A stretch of DNA of 64,000 bases from Stutzerimonas stutzeri (GCF_024448895.1 NZ_JAMOIC010000008.1:62001-126000); one strand, 5' to 3'; shown: positions 16,095 to 25,393, counted from the stretch's first letter. Notes: generated by a model not told the origin, from the sequence alone. Translations and numbers: made by a program.

Positions 16095-17453
16095 TCAGCG
16101 CTGGGTTTCCCTCGTTACAATAGCTTCCGGATTCAACGCACGCTCGGAACGCGGTTCGGTCAAGACGCGATAACCACCATCCAGGCCATCGTTGATTACG
16201 CCATACATGCCTTTGTTGAAGTCATAGATGGAATGTTTAACGACATAAGGAATGTCGTGATCGTAGAACTGAACACCACCAAGCATCATTGCGCGATAGA
16301 GCTGACCGCTTTGGTCCCATGCGTCGTACAGACCCGCGCCGTAAGTATCTTCGTCAAGATAGTAGGTGCGCTTGCTGTAAACGTGGCGCATGCCGGGCTT
16401 CAAAGTAGCCTCAACTTCCCATACCCGGTGCAATTCCCAACGCTCACACGCAGGGTTCGGATGCGAGTCTTGAAGTTGATCTTCGCAGTTGAAGTAAAAC
16501 TTGTAGGTGTTGTAAGGGATATACATCTCCTTTTTGCCCACAAGCTTGAAATCGAAGCGATCCTGAACACCTGAGAACATGAACAGCTCATCGAACAATT
16601 CAAGTCCACCCATGCTCGCGACCGGGGTGTCATAAGCAAACTCGGGAGCCAGCTTCACGCGGCGCTGCCCTGGGGTATAGCTCCATGCCCGACGGGGTTT
16701 GACGGTTGGGTCGAGGTAGTCGTTGAGGCCGGTCAGCTCACCGGCCTTTCGGGCAGGAGCCTTGGTCAGCGAGTAAACCCTATACGCCATCTCCGGATCG
16801 CGACCCTCTACGTCGGTCTGGTAAAAAGGACGCTCGACAAAAGTCGATTGCGTTGCGGTTTTGGTTACGCCGCCGTTGCTGTCCACAACCCAGGTATTGG
16901 AGGAAGCCGTCGTGGTGCCGAACTTGCCATCGTTATAACGAAGCAATTGGTTCCACATCACCTCGTTGCCGGTCTGTGGAATCGGAAATGGAATACCGCC
17001 CCGGCAGTCCGACTCGACAGCCAGGCCATCTTTCTTGGTTTCGCATTCGGTAGCGTTACGTACCGTGGCTTGCAGCACCTCTTCCGGGTAGGCCGCTGTG
17101 CGATGGGTTGGATAGATGTCCATGTAATAGTCAGGGTTGCGTTTCAATACTTCTTTCTGACCATCACTTAGCTTGTCGGCGTGTTCAGCCATGTTTGCGG
17201 CAGTAATACGAAACAGCGGCTTTTCGTCGGCAAACGGATCGGCCCACACACCGCTGTCGGGCTTGAAACCCGGCGGTGCGGTGCGCAGACCGCCGTCATA
17301 GGCAGGGATGGTACCGGCTTCGTTACCTGCGGCGATTGCGCCAATGCGAGTGAGCGAATCACCCAGCTTTGCAGCTTCCTCGGTAGAGACCGCAGCCATC
17401 GATAGGGAGGAAATACCGCTGAGCATCAGACCAAGAGCGACTTGGAGTTTCAT
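16095..17453 (-). CDS. DUF1329 family exported protein, copy 1
   Basis: A 452-residue protein with a signal peptide (LGLMLSGISSLSMA, cleavage before AVSTEE). It has the family stretches GNEAGTIPAYDGGL (about 43), YPTHRTAAYP (about 115), RRAWSYTPGQRRVKLAPEFA (about 260) and KRTYYLDEDTYGAGLYDAWD (about 365). DUF1329 proteins are thought to have a LolA/LolB-like lipid-binding fold and to accompany DUF1302 barrels in uptake of hydrophobic compounds. Two paralogues lie at 29869-31230 and 42398-43747. It is 24 bp behind DUF1302 in the same operon. The AAATAAAGGGGA leader is A-rich but only partly fits the Hfq motif. Confidence 0.92.
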   Translation of the reverse strand: MKLQVALGLMLSGISSLSMAAVSTEEAAKLGDSLTRIGAIAAGNEAGTIPAYDGGLRTAPPGFKPDSGVWADPFADEKPLFRITAANMAEHADKLSDGQKEVLKRNPDYYMDIYPTHRTAAYPEEVLQATVRNATECETKKDGLAVESDCRGGIPFPIPQTGNEVMWNQLLRYNDGKFGTTTASSNTWVVDSNGGVTKTATQSTFVERPFYQTDVEGRDPEMAYRVYSLTKAPARKAGELTGLNDYLDPTVKPRRAWSYTPGQRRVKLAPEFAYDTPVASMGGLELFDELFMFSGVQDRFDFKLVGKKEMYIPYNTYKFYFNCEDQLQDSHPNPACERWELHRVWEVEATLKPGMRHVYSKRTYYLDEDTYGAGLYDAWDQSGQLYRAMMLGGVQFYDHDIPYVVKHSIYDFNKGMYGVINDGLDGGYRVLTEPRSERALNPEAIVTRETQR

Positions 17454-17477
17454 TGAGTTCCCCTTTATTTATATGTT

Positions 17478-19139
17478 TTAGAAGGAAGTTTTGTAGGTGA
17501 ATGCAAGCCAACCGCGGTCGGTGGTACCCACCGCACCGTTACCACCAACCCCGCCGTTGAGCAGACTCTTTTCCTGGGCAGAAGTGTCTGCGTAACGCAG
17601 GCTAAATTCGTGGCGCTGGATGTAAGTCATTTTTGCACCTACGGACCAAGCTAGGGCTCCTTCGCTACCGCCGCCCGCGCTTGCCGCGTTTCCGCTAATC
17701 CCGTAGTTGACGGTAAACGGAACCTCCAGGTCCCAGGACGGGAAGATCGAAAGGTATTGAGGGGTATAGTTCACAGCTACAGCGTAGTAGTCATCGGTCG
17801 AGCAACCGTCTTCCTTGCCTCCCGGGAGGGCCGAACTGCGCGCATCACGACACGCCGCATAACCATCGCCCTTGTAGAGCTCTTCGTGCTTGGTCACCTT
17901 GTCCAGATGGCTGTAGGCAAATTCGCCAACCAGGGTCGCGTTGTTGGCAATGAAATTACGGGGTACGCCGTATACTGCGTTGGCTACGAAGTGGATGGTG
18001 TTGCCGCGAGGGCCTTCTTCGTCAACAGGGCTTACGCCTGTGGCGTTGAGGGCGCCGTTCTTACGGTAGGAAAGATCCATACCCACCGCAACGGAGTTGA
18101 ATACGCGAGAAAAGCTGAGACCCGCCAACTTCACGTCACGAGGATGGACGAGTCGGTAATAGCCATCGGCAGCGGCGACCAGCTCGGGAGCGAGCCAAGG
18201 CTGATAGTCATCGAACTCGCGATAATAGGCGCCGACCGTGGACTCGATCTGCTCGAGGTTGAGCTTACCCATGATCCCCCAGTTCGCTGTATCGCGCCCG
18301 CGCTTGGTGCTTCGCCGTTCCAGATTGAAGCCCGGCTGGAGCGGGAAGCGATCCGGACCCTCAAAGAAGGGATCTGCTGGACCAAAATATGTACCGCCGT
18401 AGGGTAGGCGAGAGTTCTCCCACTCGAAGAATTGCTGCACCGCCACCGAAAGGGTATCGGTCAGCTGGGCCTTGACCGAAATCTGTCCCACCGGCAGAAA
18501 TACTTCTTTCGTCTCGATGCCAGGGCTGGTGACGGCCTTCACACCGTCGCTAGGTGCCTGCGAATAAGATACGGCATGTGCCCCGAACAGCAGGCCCTCG
18601 CCCCAATAGTTGGTATGCCGACCCACTTTGAGGTTAACCGGCACCGGCCCAACGTTGAAATTGGTCCAGATAAATGCGTCAAGGATCTCGCCGGAAGGAC
18701 CATGAACATAGCGATCGACTTCCGAGCTGTATTTGTTGCCGTTATAACTTGTCGAGTAGCCAGGAACGTTGCTTTCGACAGTGCCGTCTTTGTAAGCGTC
18801 GTCGTACCAGGCTGCCGCGCTTACGCGAGCGCCCCACAGATACTTATAAGCAAAATCGACTTCAGTCAGCAGATCGACGCGATTTGTCACGATATCGCCT
18901 TTATCGAACTTGCCATCCGACTCGTCCGTCGTCGGCGTGTTCATGATGCGATTGTCCTGATCCTCCATCCGAACGCCAAGGTTGTAGCGGATGGTGTTAT
19001 CGAAGCGCAGACGGTAATCAGGGTTACCCAGATCAATTTCCATTGCGCAAACGCTTCCTGCGCCACCGAGCACAGCAACCGCCAGGGCGATGCGGGTTAG
19101 CTGCGAGGGCTGAGTTCTAAAGCGGCGGGATTCTTTCAT
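17478..19139 (-). CDS. DUF1302 family outer-membrane protein, copy 1
   Basis: A 553-residue protein. The N-terminus has a basic region, then a signal peptide ending near GSVCA. The mature part starts MEIDLGNPDYRLRFDNTIRYN, a family hallmark, and alternates polar and aromatic residues as beta-barrel strands do. The last residue is Phe (TYKTSF), typical of outer-membrane barrels. Likely a channel or receptor for a hydrophobic substrate. I chose start 19139 (MKESRR), 9 nt after AAAAGG; ATG 19148 overlaps the ribosome binding site. It heads the leftward operon DUF1302-DUF1329-YCF48-MMPL-VOC-crotonase-SDR. The protein at 43882-45543 is a paralogue of equal length. Confidence 0.92.
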   Translation of the reverse strand: MKESRRFRTQPSQLTRIALAVAVLGGAGSVCAMEIDLGNPDYRLRFDNTIRYNLGVRMEDQDNRIMNTPTTDESDGKFDKGDIVTNRVDLLTEVDFAYKYLWGARVSAAAWYDDAYKDGTVESNVPGYSTSYNGNKYSSEVDRYVHGPSGEILDAFIWTNFNVGPVPVNLKVGRHTNYWGEGLLFGAHAVSYSQAPSDGVKAVTSPGIETKEVFLPVGQISVKAQLTDTLSVAVQQFFEWENSRLPYGGTYFGPADPFFEGPDRFPLQPGFNLERRSTKRGRDTANWGIMGKLNLEQIESTVGAYYREFDDYQPWLAPELVAAADGYYRLVHPRDVKLAGLSFSRVFNSVAVGMDLSYRKNGALNATGVSPVDEEGPRGNTIHFVANAVYGVPRNFIANNATLVGEFAYSHLDKVTKHEELYKGDGYAACRDARSSALPGGKEDGCSTDDYYAVAVNYTPQYLSIFPSWDLEVPFTVNYGISGNAASAGGGSEGALAWSVGAKMTYIQRHEFSLRYADTSAQEKSLLNGGVGGNGAVGTTDRGWLAFTYKTSF

Positions 19140-19150
19140 CGTTGTCATCC

Positions 19151-19166
19151 TTTTATTTTTATTTTT
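19151..19166 (-). promoter_or_regulatory. Hfq/Crc-type A-rich leader (DUF1302)
   Basis: AAAAATAAAAATAAAA running into GG of the ribosome binding site of the first gene in the operon. Confidence 0.6.
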
Positions 19167-19523
19167 CAGTGGCTTACACCGAAACGTGTTCAACCTGAGA
19201 AGCCTTCCTACGCCTGGCGAAACCGTTGCGATCGCTGTGCGTATAAACCGCATGGGTAACTAAATCCCGATGCTCATGGGCAACCCTAGCGGATATCTCT
19301 CTATAATTCCACATAGAGATTTAGATTCTTTATCTAGAATTTATTGTCAGCCTTACTACCAAATCCACAATCAGCAGCGAGGCTTACGACCATGAATATG
19401 GACATTTATCATAAATTCGTTCATTTTTCTTCCTGAGAGAGGTTTTTTTTCACGAACCAGAACGGCGAATCCAGTGCGGCTTCGGCCGGCCTATCAGGCG
19501 GACATACACAGACAGGTATTTAA
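19167..19523. promoter_or_regulatory. divergent control region between DUF1302 operon and SDR 19524
   Basis: About 360 bp of AT-rich non-coding DNA, clearly lower in GC than its surroundings. It contains an inverted repeat TCTCTAT-N8-ATAGAGA near 19300 and should hold the promoters of both divergent genes. I find no copy of the TetR-type palindrome or of the XylS-like repeats, so this operon may have different control. Confidence 0.5.
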
Positions 19524-20366
19524 ATGAACATTGATCTGAGTAACAAACGCGTCATTGTCACTGGCGCCTCTCGAGGTATCGGCTTGGCTATCGCGCGCGC
19601 ATTTGCCGCTGAAGGTGCGCGCGTCGCGATCTGCGCGAGATCCCTGGAAGCAGTAGAAGCAGCCGGCCAGGAGCTTGCCGAAAAAGCCGCTAGCGTGATC
19701 GCACGCGCGGTCGACGTAGCCGACACGGACGGCGTGCGCCGCTTCGTCGATGAGGTGGCCGAGACCTGGGGCGGCGTGGATGTACTGGTGAACAATGCTG
19801 GGCAGGGCCGTAGCGGAAATATCGATACCCTGACCCCTGAAACGATTCTGGAACACGCCAATATCCTACAGATGGGGCATTTCCGTTTCGTTCAGGCTGT
19901 GGTGCCTCATATGCGCAAGCAGAACTGGGGGCGCATCGTCGAAATCAATGCGCTGGCGGGGACCATTCCGACACCCGACGGCATTCCATCGGTGATCAAC
20001 CGTGCGTCCTGCGTTGCCCTGTCCAAGTCGCTAGGCATGTCGTTGGCGAAGGAAAACATCCTGGTGAACAGCCTGAACATGGGCTGGATCGATACCGGCC
20101 AGTGGGACCGCCACTACAAAGAAATGGGCCCCGGCGTGAGCCGCGAGGAATTCGACGAAATGGTCATGAAAGTAGTGCCGGTTGGCCGTTACGGTAAACC
20201 CGAGGACGTCTCCGGTATGGTGCTGTTCCTGTCCAGCGAGTATGCGAGTTTCATCAGCGCCGCATCTATCGACATCGCCGGCGGCATGGGCGGGCAGATT
20301 GCATACTTCCCTACGCTCAAGCGCGACTTCGCCGCCGCCATTAAGGAACGAAACGCCGCCAAGTGA
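19524..20366 (+). CDS. SDR-fold protein lacking the canonical catalytic residues
   Basis: A 280-residue SDR by fold: GASRGIG nucleotide motif (about 14-20), NNAG (about 92-95) and overall length fit. Where classical SDRs carry Ser, this protein reads VEINALAG, and where YxxxK should be it reads SVINRASCVAL, placing Ser and Arg at the Tyr and Lys positions. The residues aligned with Ser, Tyr and Lys are therefore all replaced. It may bind cofactor without classical dehydrogenase chemistry, use another mechanism, or be a lyase/isomerase-type divergent SDR. It is transcribed rightward from the AT-rich region shared with DUF1302; the DMT gene follows after 112 bp. Confidence 0.85.
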   Translation: MNIDLSNKRVIVTGASRGIGLAIARAFAAEGARVAICARSLEAVEAAGQELAEKAASVIARAVDVADTDGVRRFVDEVAETWGGVDVLVNNAGQGRSGNIDTLTPETILEHANILQMGHFRFVQAVVPHMRKQNWGRIVEINALAGTIPTPDGIPSVINRASCVALSKSLGMSLAKENILVNSLNMGWIDTGQWDRHYKEMGPGVSREEFDEMVMKVVPVGRYGKPEDVSGMVLFLSSEYASFISAASIDIAGGMGGQIAYFPTLKRDFAAAIKERNAAK

Positions 20367-20478
20367 TAGAGCGGCCCACCGCCCCTCGCTGATCTCATGA
20401 CGGTCAATGTTTCGTTATCTGGCGAGGTATCACGAGCACTCGCTGGCATCGCTGGCGCTGACATACTCAGGACGCTCC

Positions 20479-21468
20479 ATGCCAGGTTTGTTGAACCTGT
20501 TGTTGCCGGTTCTTGCCACGCTGATATGGGCTGCCAGCACCGTAGTGAATCGAATTGCCGTAGGTCTGATAGACCCTGCAGCCATTTCGTTCTACCGCTG
20601 GCTCGTTGCAGCCGTTGTGATAACACCCTTCGTGTTGACGACGGCCTGGAGCGTTCGGCGAACTATTCGGACACATCTTGCAAAATTGTTCGCTCTAGGT
20701 TGCCTTGGCATGTCGCTGTACCAGTCGCTGGCCTATTTCGCCGCTTACAGCGTCACCGCTACGTCTATGGGTCTGATTCTGGCAACCATGCCCATGCTGA
20801 CGGTCCTGCTGGCCATTGCGCTGTTACGCGCCAGGCCTACGGTGGGGACGCTTGCAGGCGCGCTCATATCCTTTCTCGGGCTGGCCTGGTTGATCAGCAC
20901 CGGCGACCTGGCTGCGCTCTTTCGCCAAGGCATGGGCAAAGGCGAGTTCATGATGCTGATGGCGTCCTTGTCCTATGCGCTCTATTGCGTGCTGGTCAAG
21001 CGATGGCAAATTCCATTGCCCACCTGGGTGTCGCTGTACGTGCAAATACTTTGCGGTACGTTGGTACTGCTGCCGCCTTTCGTACTGGCGCCTTCGGCTG
21101 CGTTGACCCGCGATAATTTGCCATTGGTTCTTTTCGCCGGGCTGTTTGCGTCGGCCATGGCGCCAGGGCTATGGATGCGCGGACTCGTCTCGCTGGGTGC
21201 GGAAAAAACCGCCGCGCTGATGAATCTGGTGCCGCTGTTCACGGCCATGCTGGCAATCATGCTGCTCGGCGAGACTCTGCATCTCTACCACGCAGTAGGC
21301 GGCGGCCTGATCCTGTTCGGCATAGCCCTGGGGCAGATGAGCCAGCGACGCGTAGCTGACTCACCGCTGCCTCAAACGACCGGCACGGACACATCCAGCT
21401 TGAGCAGCTCAATGGCATTGCCGCTGCGGATGCGCTCCCGTTCAGCCTCGGACAAACCCAGGCCATGA
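20479..21468 (+). CDS. DMT/EamA family transporter
   Basis: A 329-residue inner-membrane protein with ten hydrophobic helices arranged as two five-helix EamA repeats (first from about residue 5, second from about 150). Family marks include FYRWLVAA in helix 2 and AALMNLVPLFTAMLAIMLLGE near the end. Members export or exchange metabolites; the substrate is not predictable. Start 20479 has AGGA 8 nt upstream; in-frame ATG 20407 does not. The C-terminal tail of about 30 residues runs antisense into the amidohydrolase gene (97-bp convergent overlap) and is poor in membrane character. Confidence 0.85.
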   Translation: MPGLLNLLLPVLATLIWAASTVVNRIAVGLIDPAAISFYRWLVAAVVITPFVLTTAWSVRRTIRTHLAKLFALGCLGMSLYQSLAYFAAYSVTATSMGLILATMPMLTVLLAIALLRARPTVGTLAGALISFLGLAWLISTGDLAALFRQGMGKGEFMMLMASLSYALYCVLVKRWQIPLPTWVSLYVQILCGTLVLLPPFVLAPSAALTRDNLPLVLFAGLFASAMAPGLWMRGLVSLGAEKTAALMNLVPLFTAMLAIMLLGETLHLYHAVGGGLILFGIALGQMSQRRVADSPLPQTTGTDTSSLSSSMALPLRMRSRSASDKPRP

Positions 21469-22394
21469 GTCAGGTCGCCATGATCGTAGGCGCCGCCGAA
21501 ATTGGTGCCGTATAGCAGGCGATCCGCGCCGACTACTTCCGCTACCCCACGCCGCAAGCCCGGCGCATGCACGTCCAGATCGAAATAAAAATTGGGCATG
21601 TATTCCATCAAGGGTCGCTTGTTGCGGCTGTCCGGCGCCATCGCGCGGTTGAGCTCGCTTAGCCGCCCGAGCTGAAACACAGCCATGCCGCCGGCATGGG
21701 TTATGTAGGTTTTCAGGTTGGGGAATACGTCCAGCGCGCCGCCGCATATCAGATACCAGAAGAACAATGTCTCATCGACGCAATCGCCAATGATCGAGGT
21801 GGTTTCGAATTTGTCATCGGTATGCTTTTCGCCCCAGTAAATTGACTGGTTGAAGCCATGCACCATGATCGGCACGTCGAGCTGAGAAAGCTTCTCCCAA
21901 ACCGAGAATAGCTGCTCGTCATACGCTTGCAGTCCATTGAAATTGGCCCCACCTACGCAGACGCCGCGTGCGCCCAGCTGACGCACGGCGCGATCGATTT
22001 CCTTCGCTGCCGCCTCCGGGTCCGCCAGGTTGGCGTGGCACCAGAAATCGAAATGCTCCGGGTCCTTGCGACAGAACGCAGACAATTCGTCATTACAAAC
22101 ACGCGCATATTCGTTTGCGAAGTCGCCCGCCCAGTACATGAAGCAATGGGACGGGGTGGACATGACAAGTTTGTCGACGCCCCGCTCAGCCATCAGCTTG
22201 CGTCGGCTTTCGTGGGTCATTCGGGCAAGGAGGTTGGCCTGAGCTTCCTCATCCGAAGACGCTTTGGCGGGCTGCTTGGTACCGAGCGCAAAGTGCCCCA
22301 CCGTAAGCCCCTGGACCTTCATGAAAGGTCCCCAGAATTCGTGGCGGTTGAACATTCCTTCGGTCAACAAATGAGCGTGGACATCGATCAGCAT
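21372..22394 (-). CDS. ACMSD-like amidohydrolase (amidohydrolase-2 family)
   Basis: A 340-residue TIM-barrel protein. The HxH metal motif is DVHAH (residues 4-8); further conserved positions are HGFNQ (about 178) and ITHAGG (about 238). The segment that is usually GSDxP/GTDxP, carrying a metal-binding Asp, reads YGTNFGG here (about 292-298), with Asn instead. The family includes decarboxylases (ACMSD, gamma-resorcylate) and lactone or amide hydrolases. A non-hydrolytic decarboxylase or altered metal use is possible. It stands alone, facing left, divergent from the patatin gene, with an A-rich leader. Confidence 0.82.
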   Translation of the reverse strand: MLIDVHAHLLTEGMFNRHEFWGPFMKVQGLTVGHFALGTKQPAKASSDEEAQANLLARMTHESRRKLMAERGVDKLVMSTPSHCFMYWAGDFANEYARVCNDELSAFCRKDPEHFDFWCHANLADPEAAAKEIDRAVRQLGARGVCVGGANFNGLQAYDEQLFSVWEKLSQLDVPIMVHGFNQSIYWGEKHTDDKFETTSIIGDCVDETLFFWYLICGGALDVFPNLKTYITHAGGMAVFQLGRLSELNRAMAPDSRNKRPLMEYMPNFYFDLDVHAPGLRRGVAEVVGADRLLYGTNFGGAYDHGDLTHGLGLSEAERERIRSGNAIELLKLDVSVPVV

Positions 22395-22405
22395 GGCATT
22401 CCAAT

Positions 22406-22418
22406 CCTTTTCTTGTTT
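22406..22418 (-). promoter_or_regulatory. Hfq/Crc-type A-rich leader (amidohydrolase)
   Basis: AAACAAGAAAAGG, 11 nt ahead of ATG 22394 and containing its ribosome binding site. Confidence 0.55.
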
Positions 22419-22631
22419 GAGGGTCCCCTTAGGGATTTCTCGGTTCTGATTACGCCTGCACTAGAACATGCGCACCAGCAGAATATAGACATATACTCAA
22501 TATATGTTCACAAGAATAGATACCAGAGGCAGAACATCCGCACTGTCACCCGAACATCACCCGCGTGATGGCATGCTCTGATGACGCTCTGGTAATGCCC
22601 ACCTACCTCTGTATGCCAAGGACAAACAGCC

Positions 22632-23522
22632 ATGTTTACCGACCATTCCCTGGTTTTAGGCGGCGGCGGAATCACCGGTATCGCCTGGATGACCGGCCTG
22701 CTGCTGGGCTTGGACGAAATGGGCGTTGACCTGCGTGAGTGCGGCAAGATGCTTGGGACATCAGCCGGCGCCACGGTCGCGGCGCAGATCCGCGAAGATA
22801 GCGATCTCTGGGAACTGTACGAGCGTCAGGTCAACGCATCGAAACAGGTTCAGGAACTCGCGCCTCAAATACGACTGCTGCGATTACTGCCTTTGGCAAT
22901 TGCCGTATTGCCAAAGCTGAATGCTCCCATCGAGCGCACCAAGCGAATTGGTCAGCTGGCGCTACGAGCCGGGGCCGGGAATGCACAAGCCAGGCAGTCA
23001 GTCATTGCGGCCCGGCTGCATCCTCGACAGGACTGGCCAGCCAAGCCTATGGCCGTTGTCACTGTCGATGTGCTGACTGGCGAAACCAGAATTTTCGACC
23101 GGCACTCCGGCGTGGCACTGGCCGATGCGGTTGCTGCAAGCTGCGCCGTGCCCGGTATCTGGCCGCCCGTGAATATTGGCGGACAGAATTACATGGACGG
23201 TGGGATCCGAAGCTCGAGCAATGCCGATCTGGCCGAGCGTTCATCAGGAGTGATCATCTTGTCGCCCCTTGGTGTGCGCCAAGGAATTCCTGGCCGCACG
23301 CTGGCCAAGCAAATAGCGAAGCTCGAGCAGTCCGGGACGCGCGTTCAGGTTATCGGCCCTGACAGGGCAGCGGCAGCGGCGATGGGCAGAAACCCGCTGA
23401 ATCCGGCACGGCGCGCCATCGCTGCGCAGGCCGGCAGAGCGCAAGGCCATCTGATCGCGACCGCATCGAGCAATATTGGCGTTGAGCCGACATGCGGATC
23501 ACTCAGGATGCGCACGCCATGA
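22632..23522 (+). CDS. patatin-like phospholipase/acyl hydrolase
   Basis: A 296-residue patatin-fold protein. The oxyanion motif is GGGGITG (residues 10-16), the nucleophile elbow GTSAG puts Ser at 44, and the catalytic Asp lies in DGG (about 189). The Ser-Asp dyad is therefore intact. It should hydrolyse acyl esters, either membrane lipids or an ester of the island substrate. No signal peptide is visible. It is a single rightward gene whose 3' end overlaps the LysR gene by 20 bp (convergent). The last 40 residues look unstructured. Confidence 0.88.
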   Translation: MFTDHSLVLGGGGITGIAWMTGLLLGLDEMGVDLRECGKMLGTSAGATVAAQIREDSDLWELYERQVNASKQVQELAPQIRLLRLLPLAIAVLPKLNAPIERTKRIGQLALRAGAGNAQARQSVIAARLHPRQDWPAKPMAVVTVDVLTGETRIFDRHSGVALADAVAASCAVPGIWPPVNIGGQNYMDGGIRSSSNADLAERSSGVIILSPLGVRQGIPGRTLAKQIAKLEQSGTRVQVIGPDRAAAAAMGRNPLNPARRAIAAQAGRAQGHLIATASSNIGVEPTCGSLRMRTP

Positions 23523-24414
23523 TGAGGAACTGGCGAAACGCTTCAGCCGGTTGCGGCAACTCCGTCTCGCGGCGCCAGATCAAGCCCAGTTCCATGGGTG
23601 GGATGGCGTCAACCAGGGGCCGCGCCTCAATCTTCTTGCCTTCCAGCGACCAGGCCCGATAGAGCATGTCGGAGAGAATCGTAACGCCGAAGCCATGGGC
23701 GACCAGCCCTCGCAATCCTTCCATCGAAGACGTCCGGAACGCCACATTCGGCTCCAGACTACGAGAACTCCAGTAGCGATACGTGGAGCTCTCCCCTTCA
23801 TCCACGGTGGGCAGAATGTAAGGATGACGCGCCACGTCTTCGAGTGTAATAACCGAGGCTTGCATCAGCGGGTGTTCGCTGGCGAGCCACAATTGGCGTC
23901 GCGAGCGAATCAGCACCTGATGCTCGAAACGCTGCAGGTTCTCGGTATTGGAGACGATGGAAAGCCCCATATCCAACCGTCCCGCAGCAATGGCGTCTTC
24001 GATGACAGGCCGATCCATATCGACCAGATCGATTTCCACCTGCGGATAGCTCCGCTTGAACCGCGCCAGCAGCGACGGCAGAAAATAGCCGAGCACCGTG
24101 TAAGAAGCCCCGACGCGAATCACCCCTTGGATCGAATGGCTCAGAAAAAGCGGCTCGCTGAGCGCGTCCTGCAGCGTGTCGAGAATATGGCCCGCATGCT
24201 GGGCGAACTTATGCCCCTCTGCGGTCAGGGTGACGCCGTAAGGCAGCCGGTCGAACAACCGAACGCCCAATGTCTGTTCAAGTTGCAGAACGGCGGCGGT
24301 AATGGCCGATTGCGATACATGCACCTTCACCGCTGCCTGGGAAAGCTGCCCTGCCTCAGCCGCGGCCATGAAGTAGCGCAGCTGGCGCATCGATATGTCT
24401 TTGCCCTTCGCCAT
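23503..24414 (-). CDS. LysR-family transcriptional regulator
   Basis: A 303-residue LysR-type regulator with the N-terminal winged helix (QLSQAAVKVHVSQSAITAAV, about residues 22-41) and a two-lobed periplasmic-binding-like effector domain from about residue 90. Start 24414 has AAGGG 7 nt upstream; ATG 24432 is less well placed. LysR regulators usually control a divergent neighbour, but here the divergent side holds only the 205-bp gap before the convergent end of tetR 24620. Its target may be the patatin gene or a distant gene. Confidence 0.9.
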   Translation of the reverse strand: MAKGKDISMRQLRYFMAAAEAGQLSQAAVKVHVSQSAITAAVLQLEQTLGVRLFDRLPYGVTLTAEGHKFAQHAGHILDTLQDALSEPLFLSHSIQGVIRVGASYTVLGYFLPSLLARFKRSYPQVEIDLVDMDRPVIEDAIAAGRLDMGLSIVSNTENLQRFEHQVLIRSRRQLWLASEHPLMQASVITLEDVARHPYILPTVDEGESSTYRYWSSRSLEPNVAFRTSSMEGLRGLVAHGFGVTILSDMLYRAWSLEGKKIEARPLVDAIPPMELGLIWRRETELPQPAEAFRQFLIMACAS

Positions 24415-24619
24415 CCCGTTACCCTTCACCAACTCAGTGCGACCACTCAGGCTAGTCGCGCACCATACAGCGAACGCAAGATTCGGTCACGGTGTCGAGC
24501 AGGCGTTATAAGCGCAGCCCACGTTACGCTCTATGACGTAACGGTGAGATGACCATGAGCGCTCCAATGAATCGAGCGCCCCTAACGAGACCTGCGCGAA
24601 ACCCGGCAGAACGCGATGA

Positions 24620-25288
24620 TCAATCGGCGCGAGGGCTGCGCGGTTCTTCTCCTTGCGTCGCGACGATGCTGGCCAGAATGAAATCGGCACAGTGTTTGCG
24701 CCAGGTTTCCATACCTTCCTCGGAAGCAGTATCGAGGCCGACCAGCGCTGAGGTGGAGTAAGCGTTGGTAAACCAGCCGGTAGCGATGAGAGCCGCGGTG
24801 GCAAGCAGCAGCCGAGGCTGGGTGTCCGGCTTGAAACTACGGCATTCAATGCCTCGCTGGACGATCCTGCCAACCTTATCGACCAGGGCCGGTGCCAGTT
24901 CCAGGAAGCGGTTGCGCGGCGTTTGATTGTAATCGTGATAGCGAACGCCCTCCTGCGCCAACCTGGCGAGCAAGGGATCGTTGCGATATTGATCGAAGAT
25001 GTGGTTGAGCAAGGCTCGAAGCGCTTGCGTCGGGGTCAGCTGCTCGACATCGAAATCGACCCACCCGGTCATGAGTCTGTCAGAGGTTTCGTCAAGCACC
25101 GCGACAAACAGGCCTTCCTTCGATCCGTAATAGTGGAAGATCAGCTGTTTGGTAACGCCAGCATTGCGGGCTATTTCGTCAATACGCCCGCCGGCCAGTC
25201 CCTTGTTGCAAAACTCCTGATGCGCGGCGGCAAGCATTCGGCTCATTGTCTGACGTTTATCGGACTTCGAGCGGGTCTGTGTTTGCAT
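24620..25288 (-). CDS. TetR-family transcriptional regulator, copy 2
   Basis: A 222-residue regulator, paralogous to the TetR protein at 6508-7170 through the HTH (IDEIARNAGVTKQLIFHYYG, about residues 36-55) and the ligand domain (shared YHD..(Q/E)TPRNRFLE and TGWFTN). ATG 25288 has AAAGGAG 9 nt upstream; the preceding in-frame codon is TTG. Its upstream region holds two copies of the TetR-type palindrome, so it probably represses itself and the divergent kinase operon. Near-identical recognition helices suggest overlapping regulons with copy 1, perhaps answering to different ligands. Confidence 0.92.
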   Translation of the reverse strand: MQTQTRSKSDKRQTMSRMLAAAHQEFCNKGLAGGRIDEIARNAGVTKQLIFHYYGSKEGLFVAVLDETSDRLMTGWVDFDVEQLTPTQALRALLNHIFDQYRNDPLLARLAQEGVRYHDYNQTPRNRFLELAPALVDKVGRIVQRGIECRSFKPDTQPRLLLATAALIATGWFTNAYSTSALVGLDTASEEGMETWRKHCADFILASIVATQGEEPRSPRAD

Positions 25289-25372
25289 CTGCAACGCTCC
25301 TTTGCCACGACATCAGGCGGTTTTATATATATGCAACACGTTGCCATGTTGGCTACGCGCGAGCCGTCTTTT

Positions 25373-25393
25373 TGTTTTACCAATAGTCAACCG
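25373..25393. promoter_or_regulatory. TetR-type operator, site 3
   Basis: TGTTTTACC-AAT-AGTCAACCG: left arm 8/9 and right arm 7/9 to the consensus, with the same 3-bp spacer. It lies 85 bp upstream of tetR copy 2. Confidence 0.5.
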
